A stretch of DNA of 64,000 nucleotides from Halonotius sp046719765 (GCF_046719765.1 NZ_JABEBY010000017.1:8122-72121); one strand, 5' to 3'. Positions 7,113 through 17,172 are shown, counted from the stretch's first letter. The notes: a model not told the origin generated them from the letters alone. Numbers and translations: made by a program.

Positions 7113-7810
7113 GCAGCGACAACCAACCGTTTGTCACCGACAGTTCGAAGGTAGGCACAGAAACACGTGAGGCCCGGCTCTCCGGGCAGGACAACCGGTT
7201 TAACTCCCGGCTGCGCGAGGCGTTCGGCTCCTCGCCGTTTATCCTCACCAAGTTCGACAAGTTCATGAACTGGGTGCGGGGCTCCTCGATGTTCATGCTG
7301 CAGTTCGGGATCGCCTGCTGCAGCATCGAGATGATGCACACCTACGCGGTCAAACACGACCTCGACCGCTTCGGTGCTGGCGTCCCCCGCGCGTCGCCAC
7401 GGCAGGCCGACGTGATCATCATCCCGGGGACAATCGTCTCGAAGTTCGCCCCGCGGATGAAACGCGTCTACGACCAGATGCCCGAGCCGAAGTTCGTCAT
7501 CGGCATGGGCTCCTGTACCATCTCCGGCGGCCCGTTCCAGGAGGGGTACAACGTCGTCAAGGGCGCGGAGGAGGTCATCCCGGTCGACATCCACGTTCCG
7601 GGCTGTCCGCCCCGCCCCGAGGCACTCATCTACGGCGTCGCCAAACTCCAAGAGCGGATCGCCAACGGCGAGTCCTCGCCGGTGACGGTCAAACCCTACG
7701 AGTTAGAGGAGTTCGGCGATCTCGAACGCGACGAGATCATCGACCAGCTCGCCGACGAGATCGATGTCGAGGATCTGGTCATGCGGTACAACTGGGCTGA
7801 TTCACCATGA
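7109..7810 (+). CDS. nuoB: Complex I subunit NuoB (cluster N2)
   Basis: 233-residue peripheral-arm subunit carrying the terminal 4Fe-4S cluster N2 that hands electrons to quinone. Ligands are the cysteine pair at 70-71 (GIACCSIEMM), the cysteine of GSCTISGGP and that of VPGCPPRPEA. A ~40-residue hydrophilic N-terminal extension precedes the core. The start overlaps nuoA (ATGA) and the end overlaps nuoCD (ATGA), so the three are translationally coupled. Confidence 0.96.
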   Translation: MSSDNQPFVTDSSKVGTETREARLSGQDNRFNSRLREAFGSSPFILTKFDKFMNWVRGSSMFMLQFGIACCSIEMMHTYAVKHDLDRFGAGVPRASPRQADVIIIPGTIVSKFAPRMKRVYDQMPEPKFVIGMGSCTISGGPFQEGYNVVKGAEEVIPVDIHVPGCPPRPEALIYGVAKLQERIANGESSPVTVKPYELEEFGDLERDEIIDQLADEIDVEDLVMRYNWADSP

Positions 7811-9468
7811 GCGTGGAACTCCCCGACTCACCGGATCTCGCCGAACCGACACCCGAGGCCATCGAGGAACTCCTCGGCGACCTCGTCATCGGCCGCGACG
7901 ACCACGAGAACGCGCCGGGCTTTGTCATCAAACCCGACACCGTTGTCGACGCGCTGCGTCGCCTCCGCGATCAGGCCGGCTTCGATCACCTCTCCTGTGT
8001 GACCGCCGAGGAGCACGCGGATCGCTACGAGTCGATCTACCACCTGACGAGCTACGACGACCGCACCCAGGAGGTCAGCATCATCGTCCCCGCCGACAAG
8101 GAAAACCCGGTCAGCCAGTCGGCCAACGAGGTCTTCCGGACGGCTGACTGGCACGAGCGGGAGGCCTACGACCTCATCGGCATCGAGTACGACGACCACC
8201 CCGACCTCCGCCGCATCCTCCTCCCCGAAACGTGGCAGGGCCATCCGTTGGGGCAATCCTACGACCAGGATCAGCCACAGGTCGTCCCGCTGCGGGAGCA
8301 CAAAAACCCGCTGTTGGAGGATCAGACGGCCGACAACGACAGCGAGACGATGTATCTCAACATCGGCCCGCACCACCCGGCGACCCACGGCGTCCTCCAC
8401 ATCAAGACCGTTCTCGACGGCGAGCAGGTCGTCGATCTCGAACCCGACATCGGCTATCTGCATCGGTGTGAGGAGCAGATGTGTCAGTCGAGTACCTACC
8501 GCTACCAGATCATGCCGTACCCCGACCGCTGGGACTACATCTCGGCGGGCCTGCTCAACGAGTGGGCCTACGCGCGGACGGCCGAGGAACTGGCTGACAT
8601 CGAGGTGCCGGAGTACGCCCAGATCATCCGAACGATGGGCGCGGAGCTCTGCCGGATGGCGGCACACTTCCTCGCGCTGGGAACCTTTGCCCTCGATATC
8701 TACGGCGACTTCACCGCGCTGTTCATGTACTCCATCCGCGACCGCGAGAAAGTCCAGAACATCCTGGAGGATCTCACGGGCCAGCGGCTGATGTTCAACT
8801 ACTTCCGGCTCGGCGGCGTCGTCTGGGATCTACCGGAACCCCGCGAGGAGTTCTTCGAGAAAACCCGTGATTTCCTCGACGAACTGCCGACCGCACTGGA
8901 GGAGTACCACGACATGATGACCTCCAACGAGATCCTGCAGGTGCGGACGGTCGACACCGGTGTGTTACCGCCGGAAGTCGCCAAAAGCTACGGCGCGACC
9001 GGCCCGGTCGCCCGCGGCTCGGGCATCGACTACGACGTGCGCCGCGACGACCCCTACGGCTACTACGAGAACCTCGATTGGGATGTCGTCACCGAGGACG
9101 GCTGTGACAACTTCAGCCGCCTGCTCGTCCGGATGCGCGAAGTCGAGGAGTCGGCCAAGATCGTCGAGCAGTGTATCGACCTCCTCGAAGACTGGCCGGA
9201 AGACGAGCGCAACATCCAGTCGAACGTGCCGCGAACGATCAAACCCGACGACGACACGGAGATCTACAAATCCGTCGAGGGCGCGAAAGGCGAACTCGGG
9301 ATCTACATCCGATCGGACGGCACCGAGAAGCCCGGCCGGTTTAAGATCCGGAGCCCGTGTTTCTCGAACCTCCAGACGCTGCCGGAGATGTCGAACGGCG
9401 AGTACGTCCCCGATGCGATCGCATCGCTCGGCAGTCTCGATATCGTGCTCGGCGAGGTGGATCGCTGA
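7807..9468 (+). CDS. nuoCD: Fused complex I subunit NuoCD
   Basis: 553 residues joining the 30-kDa NuoC domain (about 1-150, with the end motif ILLPETWQGHPL) and the 49-kDa NuoD domain (from about 180, beginning MYLNIGPHHPATHGVLH). The quinone-site histidines of HHPATHG are present, and the C-terminus SPCFSNLQTLPEM matches the NuoD family. The fusion occurs in several prokaryotes and is normal in haloarchaea. It overlaps nuoB by 4 bases and nuoH by 1. Confidence 0.95.
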   Translation: MSVELPDSPDLAEPTPEAIEELLGDLVIGRDDHENAPGFVIKPDTVVDALRRLRDQAGFDHLSCVTAEEHADRYESIYHLTSYDDRTQEVSIIVPADKENPVSQSANEVFRTADWHEREAYDLIGIEYDDHPDLRRILLPETWQGHPLGQSYDQDQPQVVPLREHKNPLLEDQTADNDSETMYLNIGPHHPATHGVLHIKTVLDGEQVVDLEPDIGYLHRCEEQMCQSSTYRYQIMPYPDRWDYISAGLLNEWAYARTAEELADIEVPEYAQIIRTMGAELCRMAAHFLALGTFALDIYGDFTALFMYSIRDREKVQNILEDLTGQRLMFNYFRLGGVVWDLPEPREEFFEKTRDFLDELPTALEEYHDMMTSNEILQVRTVDTGVLPPEVAKSYGATGPVARGSGIDYDVRRDDPYGYYENLDWDVVTEDGCDNFSRLLVRMREVEESAKIVEQCIDLLEDWPEDERNIQSNVPRTIKPDDDTEIYKSVEGAKGELGIYIRSDGTEKPGRFKIRSPCFSNLQTLPEMSNGEYVPDAIASLGSLDIVLGEVDR

Positions 9469-10541
9469 TGGCCGGTCTCCTGCAGGGTGAGGTCTTACTG
9501 CCGGAACAGATCGCCGACCTGCTCGGGCTTGAGGGCGCGCTCGGCGCGGCTGTCGGCGCGTTGATCGGCGCGTTCGTCGTCGGCAACGTGATGCTAGCGT
9601 TTACCGGTGTTGCCGGCCCGTGGGCCAAACGAAAGATCACGGCCGCCTTCACCGACCGGATCGCCGTCAACCGGATCGGGCCGTTTGGGTTGTTCATTAT
9701 CGTCGCCGACTCGGTGCGGCTGCTCTCGAAGGAGTTGATTATCCCGGATGGGGCTGATCGCCCCTCCTACGATCTCGCGCCGTTGATTCTGCCAGCGTCG
9801 GCGATGCTTGGGTTCGCCGTGATTCCGATGGGGAGTCTCGGCCCGTTCAACATTCAACTCGCTGATCCCGAAGCGGGGCTTGCGCTCGTCTTCGCGTTCG
9901 CCTCGATCGCCTCGATCTCGCTGGTGATGGGCGGCTACGCCTCGAACAACAAGTACTCGCTGATGGGCGGGCTCCGGGCGGTCGCCCAAAACATCGCCTA
10001 CGAGATCCCGCTGGTCGTGACGGCGATGTCGGTTGTCGTCTTCACCGGCTCGCTGCAGATGAGCACGATCGTCGCCGAGCAGAGTACGACGCTGATCTCG
10101 ATCGCCGGTGTGTCGATCCCGGCGTGGTTCGCCTTCGTCAACCCCTTCGCCTTCGTGTTGTTCCTCGTGGCGAACATGGCGGAGATCGGCCGCAACCCCT
10201 TCGACATTCCGGAGGCACCGACCGAGATCGTTGCCGGCTACCAGACCGAGTACTCCTCGGTGTACTTCGTCCTGTTTTACCTCGGGGAGTTCCTCCACGT
10301 CTTCCTCGGCGGGGCGATCATGGCGACGATCTTCCTTGGCGGGCCGGCCGGACCCGTTCTCCCTGGGTTCGTCTGGTTTGTCATCAAGATCTGGGCGTTC
10401 TTCCTGTTCACCCAGTGGGCGCGGTCGGCGTTGCCGCGCGTTCGTATCGACCAGCTGATCGAGATCGGTTGGAAGGGGATGCTCGTGCTCTCCTTCGCTA
10501 ACCTGGTGCTCACGGCCATTATCGTGGGAGTGATAGCATGA
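9468..10541 (+). CDS. nuoH: Complex I subunit NuoH
   Basis: 357-residue membrane subunit that joins the peripheral and membrane arms and forms part of the quinone chamber. About eight membrane segments; conserved loops include RIGPFGLF and AEIGRNPFDIPEAPTEIVAGYQ-type sequence. The true start is the ATG overlapping the nuoCD stop (TGATG). The stop overlaps the nuoI start. Confidence 0.95.
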   Translation: MAGLLQGEVLLPEQIADLLGLEGALGAAVGALIGAFVVGNVMLAFTGVAGPWAKRKITAAFTDRIAVNRIGPFGLFIIVADSVRLLSKELIIPDGADRPSYDLAPLILPASAMLGFAVIPMGSLGPFNIQLADPEAGLALVFAFASIASISLVMGGYASNNKYSLMGGLRAVAQNIAYEIPLVVTAMSVVVFTGSLQMSTIVAEQSTTLISIAGVSIPAWFAFVNPFAFVLFLVANMAEIGRNPFDIPEAPTEIVAGYQTEYSSVYFVLFYLGEFLHVFLGGAIMATIFLGGPAGPVLPGFVWFVIKIWAFFLFTQWARSALPRVRIDQLIEIGWKGMLVLSFANLVLTAIIVGVIA

Positions 10542-10999
10542 TCGGACTCCTCAAAGGGATGGCGACGACGATGAAACACGCATTGGACGGGAAGACCTTC
10601 ACGGTCGAATACCCCGAAACAGCACCGGAAGTCAGCCCACGGTTCCGCGGCGTCCACAAGTTCAGCCAGGAGCGGTGTATCTGGTGTCGACAGTGCGAAA
10701 ACGTCTGTCCGAACGATACGATCCAGATCGTGATGGACGACCAACGAAACGGCGAGCAGTACAACCTCCACATCGGGCAGTGTATCTACTGCCGGCTCTG
10801 TGAGGAGGTCTGTCCGGTCGACGCCATCCTGTTGACACAGAACTTCGAGTTCACCGCGGATACGAAAGATGAGTTCGTCTACAACAAAGAACAGCTCAAA
10901 AACGTGCCGTGGTACAAGGGGATCGACCCGCTGAACTCACGGAACCCCGACCGCGACGCCTGGATCGGCGAGGGCGACGGCGAAGTCGACTATCAGTAA
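10538..10999 (+). CDS. nuoI: Complex I subunit NuoI (two 4Fe-4S clusters)
   Basis: 153-residue ferredoxin-like subunit carrying clusters N6a and N6b. Two CxxCxxCxxxCP motifs are visible: cysteines 47, 50, 53, 57 (CIWCRQCENVCP) and 82, 85, 88, 92 (CIYCRLCEEVCP). It is the last subunit before a 140-base gap in the otherwise overlapping operon. Confidence 0.96.
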   Translation: MIGLLKGMATTMKHALDGKTFTVEYPETAPEVSPRFRGVHKFSQERCIWCRQCENVCPNDTIQIVMDDQRNGEQYNLHIGQCIYCRLCEEVCPVDAILLTQNFEFTADTKDEFVYNKEQLKNVPWYKGIDPLNSRNPDRDAWIGEGDGEVDYQ

Positions 11000-11139
11000 T
11001 CGCCCAGCCGCTCCACGCTGACCGCGCTGTCTCACCGCGTTGTGTTGCCCTCCCAGAGCTTCGAGGCTGTTTGCCCACACGTCTGTTTTGCGGATCAGTC
11101 TCGAAATCTTCAAAGGGATTCCTTCGGGACATACAGGTA

Positions 11140-11406
11140 ATGGTTTATGAGACCATCGCGTTCGCGCTGTTCGCCCTCCTGACGGTGGGCTTCAGCTTGG
11201 GTGTCGTCCTCGTCGACGACGTGTTTCACGCGTCGCTGCTGTTGGGCGGCTCCTTGCTGAGCGTCGCGGTGCATTACGTCCTGCTGCAAGCGGAGTTCCT
11301 TGCGGCGATGCAGATCCTCGTCTACGTCGGCGGGGTTCTCATCCTGATCACGTTTGCCGTGATGCTGACGCGACGCGAGACCGACTTGGAGGTGACCAAC
11401 GTATGA
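11140..11406 (+). CDS. nuoJ1: Complex I subunit NuoJ, N-terminal half (NuoJ1)
   Basis: 88 residues with three membrane segments that match the first half of bacterial NuoJ, including HYVLLQAEFLAAMQILVYVG, the pi-bulge-containing third helix. NuoJ is split in haloarchaea, and the second half is the next gene, overlapping by 4 bases. The frame is open upstream, but the conserved sequence begins at ATG 11140. This gene follows the only sizeable gap in the operon. Confidence 0.85.
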   Translation: MVYETIAFALFALLTVGFSLGVVLVDDVFHASLLLGGSLLSVAVHYVLLQAEFLAAMQILVYVGGVLILITFAVMLTRRETDLEVTNV

Positions 11407-11780
11407 CCGATACCGACGGCTCGGATCGCGCATCCGCGGCGTTGGCTGTGACCGCGCTGTTTGCCGTCCTGGCAACGATGGCGCTCGGGGCCGCTGGCAG
11501 CTTCCCCGAGCCAACTGGCTTCCCGGCCGATGCATCGATCGTCCACAACATCGGCTACGCGCTGTTCGATATCGGGATCGGCGAGATCCCGGCTGAGGGC
11601 TTTCTCGCCGCGTTCCTGATCATCGCGCTGGCGCTCGATGTCGCCCTTGACGCCGCGATCTATCTCGCCAAACGCGAGGATGAGGGCTCGATCGTCTCGG
11701 CGTTGACCGACGGCGGCCGCGATATCGTCGCCGGCGACGTGGCCGAGCGCGAGCCCGCCGATGAGGGGGGTGACCGATAG
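11403..11780 (+). CDS. nuoJ2: Complex I subunit NuoJ, C-terminal half (NuoJ2)
   Basis: 125 residues. Two membrane segments (about 10-32 and 59-81) correspond to the last helices of NuoJ; the acidic tail is haloarchaeal. Overlap with nuoJ1 (ATGA) and immediate adjacency to nuoK show it is a regular operon gene rather than a frameshift product. Confidence 0.8.
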   Translation: MTDTDGSDRASAALAVTALFAVLATMALGAAGSFPEPTGFPADASIVHNIGYALFDIGIGEIPAEGFLAAFLIIALALDVALDAAIYLAKREDEGSIVSALTDGGRDIVAGDVAEREPADEGGDR

Positions 11781-12083
11781 ATGGTGCCGCCCGAATACTA
11801 TCTGGTGTTGTCGGCGGCGATCTTCTGTATCGGCCTGTTCGGCATCCTTACCCGACGGAACGCGCTGTACTTCCTGATGTCCGCCGAGCTCATGTTGAAC
11901 GCGGCGGTCATCAACCTCGTCGCGTTTTCCTTCCAGTGGGGGAACCTCACCGGCCAGACGTTCGCGCTGTTTGTGATCGCCTTGGCCGCCGCCGAGGTCG
12001 CCGTCGGGATCGGGATCGTCCTCGTACTGTACCGCAACTTCGGTGAGATTGACGTGCTGAACGCCGACACGATGAGGTGGTAA
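11781..12083 (+). CDS. nuoK: Complex I subunit NuoK
   Basis: 100 residues, the family's usual length, with three membrane helices. The conserved glutamates of the membrane proton path are visible in MSAELMLNAAVINLVAF and AAAEVAVGIGIVL. It begins on the base after the nuoJ2 stop. Confidence 0.95.
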   Translation: MVPPEYYLVLSAAIFCIGLFGILTRRNALYFLMSAELMLNAAVINLVAFSFQWGNLTGQTFALFVIALAAAEVAVGIGIVLVLYRNFGEIDVLNADTMRW

Positions 12084-12086
12084 CTA

Positions 12087-14117
12087 ATGGTATCAGCATC
12101 CGCATACGTTCCGGCAATCGTCCTGTTGCCGTTCGTCTCGTTTGTCGTCGCACTGTTCGGCCGTGAGAACCTCCCGAAACGGGGGGCCTACGGCGGCATC
12201 GCCGCGACCGCGGGGTCGCTGGGGCTGTCGCTGTGGGTGCTTGTCTCCGTGCGCAACGGCGCGGCCTTCCAGGAAACCTACTACACGTGGGCGACCGGTG
12301 CCGGCGCTCAAGACTGGACACTCACCTTTGGCGCGCTGATCGATCCGCTGTCGGCGCTCATGCTTGTGATCGTCTCCTTGATCGCCATGCTCGTCCACGT
12401 TTTCAGTCTCGGCTATATGAACGACGAGGACGAGCGCGATCTGCCGCGGTACTACGCCGGACTCGGTCTCTTTACGGCCAGCATGCTCGGCTTCGTCATC
12501 GCCGACAACCTGCTCATGGCGTTCATGTTCTTCGAGCTGGTCGGGCTCTGTTCCTATCTCCTGATCGGCTTCCACTTCCGGGAGCCTGGCCCACCGTCGG
12601 CGGCGAAAAAGGCATTCCTGGTCACCCGGTTCGGTGACTACTTCTTCCTCGTCGGCGTCGTCGCCGTCTTCACGACCTTTGGCACCGCGGCCTTTGCGGG
12701 CGCGGAATCGTTCCCCGCACTCGCCGAGGCCGCGCTCAACGGCGAGGCGACGGTGTGGACACCTGGCGGGCTCGCGGAGTCAACGTGGTTCACGATCGTC
12801 GGCCTGCTGGTTCTCGGTGGCGTCATCGGGAAATCCGCGCAGTTCCCGCTGCATACGTGGCTGCCGGACGCGATGGAAGGCCCGACACCGGTCTCCGCGC
12901 TCATCCACGCCGCAACGATGGTCGCTGCCGGTGTCTATCTCGTCGCCCGGATGTACGGCTTCTACGTGTTGTCGCCGACGACGATGGCGATCATCGCCTT
13001 CGTTGGTGGCTTCACCGCCCTGTTTGCGGCGACGATGGGCGTCGTCAAACGCGAGCTGAAACAGGTGTTGGCGTATTCGACGATCTCACAGTACGGCTAT
13101 ATGATGCTCGCACTCGGCTCGGGTGGCTACGTTGCGGCTGTCTTCCACCTGACCACGCACGCGTTCTTCAAGGCCTTGCTGTTCCTCGGTGCTGGCTCGG
13201 TCATCATCGCCATGCACCACAACGAGGATATGTGGGATATGGGTGGGTTGAAGGACAAGCTGCCCGTCACCTACTGGACGTTCCTCGCGGGCTCGCTCGC
13301 ACTCGCGGGCATCTTCCCGTTTGCCGGCTTCTGGTCGAAAGATGAGATCCTGTATGAGGCCCTGATCCACGGCCTTGATGAGCCGCTGATCCTCGGGGCC
13401 TACGTGATGGGGCTGCTCGCGGTGCCCGTCACCGCCTTCTACACCTTCCGGATGGTGTTCCTCACCTTCCACGGCGAGCCACGGAGTAGCCTCGCCCGCG
13501 ACCCACACCCGGTTCGGTGGAACGTCAAAGGGCCGCTGTCAGTACTCGGCATCTTGGCCGTCGTCACCGGCGGCATCAACCTCGTCCCGGTACAGAAGGT
13601 ATTGGGCATCGAGGGGATCGACTACCTACATCTCTGGCTCGACAACCACTGGGGCGGCATCGAGGGGCTCTCCTCGCACCACTACGCGGAGCTCGACCCC
13701 TACAGCAGCCAGTACCTCTTCGGCGGCGAGGTGCCGACCGTGCTTGCCGGCGCGGCTGTCTCACTGGGGCTGGCGATCGGTGGCCTCGCCCTTGCGTGGG
13801 TGCTGTACAACGTTGCCGATCCCGACGAGCACACCGACAAGCTCGGCGGGCTCAAAGAGTTGTTGTACAACAACTACTACCAGGATGAGTTCCAGGTCTG
13901 GGTCGCCGACACCACCCGCGCGGTCGCCGGTGGTGCCGACACCTTCGATCAGGGTGTCATCGACGGCGTTGTCAACGGCGTCTCCTCGGTGAGCCTGCTG
14001 AGCAGCGAGCGGATCAGACGGATTCAAAGCGGCGTCGTCAGCAACTACGCCCTGCTGTTGACCTTGGGGCTGACGACACTGCTTGTTGTCTTCGGCCTCA
14101 TCGGAGGGTGGTTCTAA
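12087..14117 (+). CDS. nuoL: Complex I antiporter-like subunit NuoL
   Basis: 676-residue subunit at the distal end of the membrane arm, with about 15-16 membrane segments. Family motifs: FFELVGLCSYLLIGF, KSAQFPLHTWLPDAMEGPTP and ALIHAATMVAAGVYLVAR, and YSTISQYGYM around the broken helices. The long C-terminal lateral helix region is present. Three bases separate it from nuoK, and its stop overlaps the nuoM start (TAATG). Confidence 0.95.
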   Translation: MVSASAYVPAIVLLPFVSFVVALFGRENLPKRGAYGGIAATAGSLGLSLWVLVSVRNGAAFQETYYTWATGAGAQDWTLTFGALIDPLSALMLVIVSLIAMLVHVFSLGYMNDEDERDLPRYYAGLGLFTASMLGFVIADNLLMAFMFFELVGLCSYLLIGFHFREPGPPSAAKKAFLVTRFGDYFFLVGVVAVFTTFGTAAFAGAESFPALAEAALNGEATVWTPGGLAESTWFTIVGLLVLGGVIGKSAQFPLHTWLPDAMEGPTPVSALIHAATMVAAGVYLVARMYGFYVLSPTTMAIIAFVGGFTALFAATMGVVKRELKQVLAYSTISQYGYMMLALGSGGYVAAVFHLTTHAFFKALLFLGAGSVIIAMHHNEDMWDMGGLKDKLPVTYWTFLAGSLALAGIFPFAGFWSKDEILYEALIHGLDEPLILGAYVMGLLAVPVTAFYTFRMVFLTFHGEPRSSLARDPHPVRWNVKGPLSVLGILAVVTGGINLVPVQKVLGIEGIDYLHLWLDNHWGGIEGLSSHHYAELDPYSSQYLFGGEVPTVLAGAAVSLGLAIGGLALAWVLYNVADPDEHTDKLGGLKELLYNNYYQDEFQVWVADTTRAVAGGADTFDQGVIDGVVNGVSSVSLLSSERIRRIQSGVVSNYALLLTLGLTTLLVVFGLIGGWF

Positions 14118-15646
14118 TGATACTTGAAGCACTACTGGCGGTCACGTTCGCAGCGGCCCTGCTCGTCTTTGCGGCCCCCGACGAGTACGCACCCAAACTC
14201 GCCTTCGGCCTCAGCCTGCTGCCGATCGCCGGCAGCCTCTATCTGTGGTCGGCCTTCGAGGCCGGCGGCAACGCGCTGACCGGCGGCGAGATCGCGTTCA
14301 ACACGGTTGTCCCGTGGCTGGAGGTCGCCGGCTACCAACTGCAGTGGTACGTCGGCCTTGACGGCATCAGCCTGCCGCTGGTCATCCTCACAACGTTCCT
14401 CACGTCGCTGGCGATCGTCAGCGCGTGGACACCGATCGACGAGCGACAGAGCCAGTTCTACGGGCTCATGTTGCTGATGGAGGCGAACCTCATCGGCGTC
14501 TTCACCGCTCTGGACTTCTTCCTCTGGTTTGTCTTCTGGGAGGCTGTTCTCGTCCCGATGTACTTCCTGATCGGGATCTGGGGCGGCCCACGCCGGAAGT
14601 ACGCCGCCATCAAGTTCTTCGTCTACACCAACATCGCCTCGCTGGTGATGTTCATCGGCTTTATAATGTTGGTGATCGGGCTGCCGGTCAACAGCTTCGG
14701 GCTGCCGGAGATCAGCCAGTCGCTGGCCGCCGGCGAGCTTGGCAACTTCTTCTGGCTGCCTGCCGATACTCTCGCCTTGGTCGCCTTCGCGGCCATGTTC
14801 ATCGGCTTTGCGGTGAAGGTGCCGGTCGTGCCAGTCCACACGTGGCTACCGGACGCCCACGTTGAGGCCCCGACACCGGTGTCGGTGATGCTGGCGGGCG
14901 TCCTGCTGAAGATGGGGACGTACGCCTTGCTGCGGTTCAACTACACGATGTTGCCCGAGCAGGCACAGTATTTCGCGGTGCCGATCGCTATCATCGCCGT
15001 CGTCTCCGTGATCTACGGCGCGATGCTTGCGCTCGCCCAGGAGGATCTCAAACGGATCGTTGCCTACTCCTCCGTATCGTCGATGGGCTACGTCCTCCTC
15101 GGGCTGGTCGCGTTCACCGAGTTCGGGCTCGGCGGCGCGACGTTCCAGATGATCGCCCACGGCCTGATCTCGGGGCTGATGTTCATGGCGGTCGGCGTCA
15201 TCTACAACGCGACGCACACTCGTCTCGTCGGCGACATGTCCGGACTGGCTGATCGGATGCCGATCGCCGTCTGGATCCTCGTCGCTGGCGCGTTCGCCTA
15301 CATGGGCCTGCCGCTGATGGCCGGCTTCGCCGGAGAGTTCTTCATCTTCGTCGGCTCCTTCGGCTCGACGGTGCTGCCGTACGCGCCGGTGTTTACCGCC
15401 GTGGCGATGTTCGGCATCGTCATCGTCGCCGGCTACCTCCTGCGTGCGATGCAGGGGACGCTGTTTGGCCCGTTCAACCTTGAGACAGACTACGAACTCG
15501 ACCGCGCGCCGATCCACGATGTCGCTCCGCTGGTCGCGCTGCTGGCGGCGATCCTCGTGCTCGGCGTTGTCCCCTCGTTGTTCTTCGATATGATCCGTGA
15601 TGCAACCGTTCCGCTGCTTGAGCTACTGGGAGGTGGGGCACCATGA
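14117..15646 (+). CDS. nuoM: Complex I antiporter-like subunit NuoM
   Basis: 509 residues, about 14 membrane segments. Motifs include FWEAVLVPMYFLIGIWGG with the key glutamate of helix 5, KVPVVPVHTWLPDAHVEAPT and AYSSVSSMGYVLLG. Frame and start are fixed by the one-base overlap with nuoL and the four-base overlap with nuoN. Confidence 0.95.
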   Translation: MILEALLAVTFAAALLVFAAPDEYAPKLAFGLSLLPIAGSLYLWSAFEAGGNALTGGEIAFNTVVPWLEVAGYQLQWYVGLDGISLPLVILTTFLTSLAIVSAWTPIDERQSQFYGLMLLMEANLIGVFTALDFFLWFVFWEAVLVPMYFLIGIWGGPRRKYAAIKFFVYTNIASLVMFIGFIMLVIGLPVNSFGLPEISQSLAAGELGNFFWLPADTLALVAFAAMFIGFAVKVPVVPVHTWLPDAHVEAPTPVSVMLAGVLLKMGTYALLRFNYTMLPEQAQYFAVPIAIIAVVSVIYGAMLALAQEDLKRIVAYSSVSSMGYVLLGLVAFTEFGLGGATFQMIAHGLISGLMFMAVGVIYNATHTRLVGDMSGLADRMPIAVWILVAGAFAYMGLPLMAGFAGEFFIFVGSFGSTVLPYAPVFTAVAMFGIVIVAGYLLRAMQGTLFGPFNLETDYELDRAPIHDVAPLVALLAAILVLGVVPSLFFDMIRDATVPLLELLGGGAP

Positions 15647-17172
15647 GCCTCCTGCTCCAAGGTACCGCGACCGACTGGGTGTTCAGCGTGCGCGCGCTGC
15701 TGCCGGTCGTTTTGCTGGCACTCACCGGCCTCGTCGTCTTCGGTATCAACAGCTTGCGGCCCGACAGCCGTGATAACAAGTTGCTGGCACTGACCTCGAT
15801 CGCCGGCACGCTGTCGGCGCTGGGTGTCGCCATCTGGTATCTACTTGCCGGCACCGGCCAACCAACCCACGGCGGCGCGATCAGCCTCTTCAGTGGGGCG
15901 ATCATCGTCGATGGCCTCGGGCTGTTCTTCACGGCCATCTTCACCAGTGTCGCCACGCTCGTCATCGCCGCCAGCTACGACTACTTTGAGACTGACGCCA
16001 ACCCGGCGTCGTTCTACTCGCTGTTGCTGTTGGCGACGACGGCGATGGGGCTGATGGCGGTTTCGAACTCGCTGGCGACCGTCTTCGTCAGCCTTGAGAT
16101 GGCGTCGCTGCCATCCTACGCGCTTGTCGCGTATCTCAAAAACAATCGCGGCAGCGTCGAGGCCGGCCTGAAATACTTCCTTATCGGTGCGGTCTCCTCG
16201 GCCGTCTTGGCCTTCGGGATCAGTCTCGTGTACGCGGCGACGGGCTCACTGCTGCTGCCCGATATCGCCGCTCAGATCGGCTCTGTCGCCGATCTCAACG
16301 GCGTGCTCGGGGTCGGGATCGTGATGGTCGCCGGCGGTGTCGCATTCAAGACGGCGTCGGTGCCGTTCCACTTCTGGGCACCGGAGGCCTACGAGGGCGC
16401 GCCCGCCCCGGTTTCGGCGTTCCTCTCGTCGGCCTCGAAGGCTGCCGGCTTCGCGGTCGGCTTCCGCGTCTTTGCGACCGCCTTCCAGCCCGCCCTCGAC
16501 ATCGGCATTGACTGGGGGCTGCTGTTCGGGATTCTTGCGGTCGTCACGATGGTGCTTGGCAACTTCGCGGCGGCGACCCAAACCGAGGTCAAACGCATGC
16601 TTGCGTACTCCTCGATCGGACATGCGGGCTACGCGCTGATCGGACTGGCGGCGATCACCGCCGGCGCGAGTGCCGCCAACGCAACCGTGATGGGCGCGGC
16701 GATGGCCCACCTGTTCGTCTACGGCTTCATGAACACCGGCGCGTTCCTGTTCATTGCGATGGTCGAACGCTGGGGCGTCGGCCGCACCTTCGAGGATTAC
16801 GCCGGGCTCGCCGAGCGCGCACCGATGGCGAGTCTGGCGATGGCGGTGTTCATGTTCAGCCTCGCCGGCCTCCCGCTGTTCGGCGGCTTCTTCTCGAAGT
16901 ATTTCCTCTTCCTCGGGGCGATCAACGCCGGGTTCTGGTGGCTCGCGGCGGTTGGTGCGGTCACCAGCGCGCTGTCGCTGTTCTACTACAGCCGGGTCGT
17001 CAAGGCACTGTGGCTTGAAGATGCGACGACCGATCTCGACGCCGTCGGCGACGTGCCGACCGGTCTCTACGCCGCGGTCATCGTCGCCGGCGTTGCGACC
17101 GTCCTGCTGCTGCCGGGCTTCGGGCCGGTCATCGAGACCGCCGAGGCCGCCGCGGCCGCGCTGTTCGCCTGA
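15643..17172 (+). CDS. nuoN: Complex I antiporter-like subunit NuoN
   Basis: 509 residues, about 14 membrane segments. Motifs include VSLEMASLPSYALVAY, KTASVPFHFWAPEAYEGAP and LAYSSIGHAGYALIGLAA. It closes the operon; a T-tract lies 16 bases past the stop. No nuoE, F or G genes are present: as in other haloarchaea the NADH-oxidising module is missing, so the electron donor differs from bacterial complex I. Confidence 0.95.
   Translation: MSLLLQGTATDWVFSVRALLPVVLLALTGLVVFGINSLRPDSRDNKLLALTSIAGTLSALGVAIWYLLAGTGQPTHGGAISLFSGAIIVDGLGLFFTAIFTSVATLVIAASYDYFETDANPASFYSLLLLATTAMGLMAVSNSLATVFVSLEMASLPSYALVAYLKNNRGSVEAGLKYFLIGAVSSAVLAFGISLVYAATGSLLLPDIAAQIGSVADLNGVLGVGIVMVAGGVAFKTASVPFHFWAPEAYEGAPAPVSAFLSSASKAAGFAVGFRVFATAFQPALDIGIDWGLLFGILAVVTMVLGNFAAATQTEVKRMLAYSSIGHAGYALIGLAAITAGASAANATVMGAAMAHLFVYGFMNTGAFLFIAMVERWGVGRTFEDYAGLAERAPMASLAMAVFMFSLAGLPLFGGFFSKYFLFLGAINAGFWWLAAVGAVTSALSLFYYSRVVKALWLEDATTDLDAVGDVPTGLYAAVIVAGVATVLLLPGFGPVIETAEAAAAALFA

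Noticed and set aside
11140..11780. nuoJ split read as a frameshift
   Set aside because: The two halves overlap by a clean ATGA and each has its own start. Split nuoJ is the normal haloarchaeal state.
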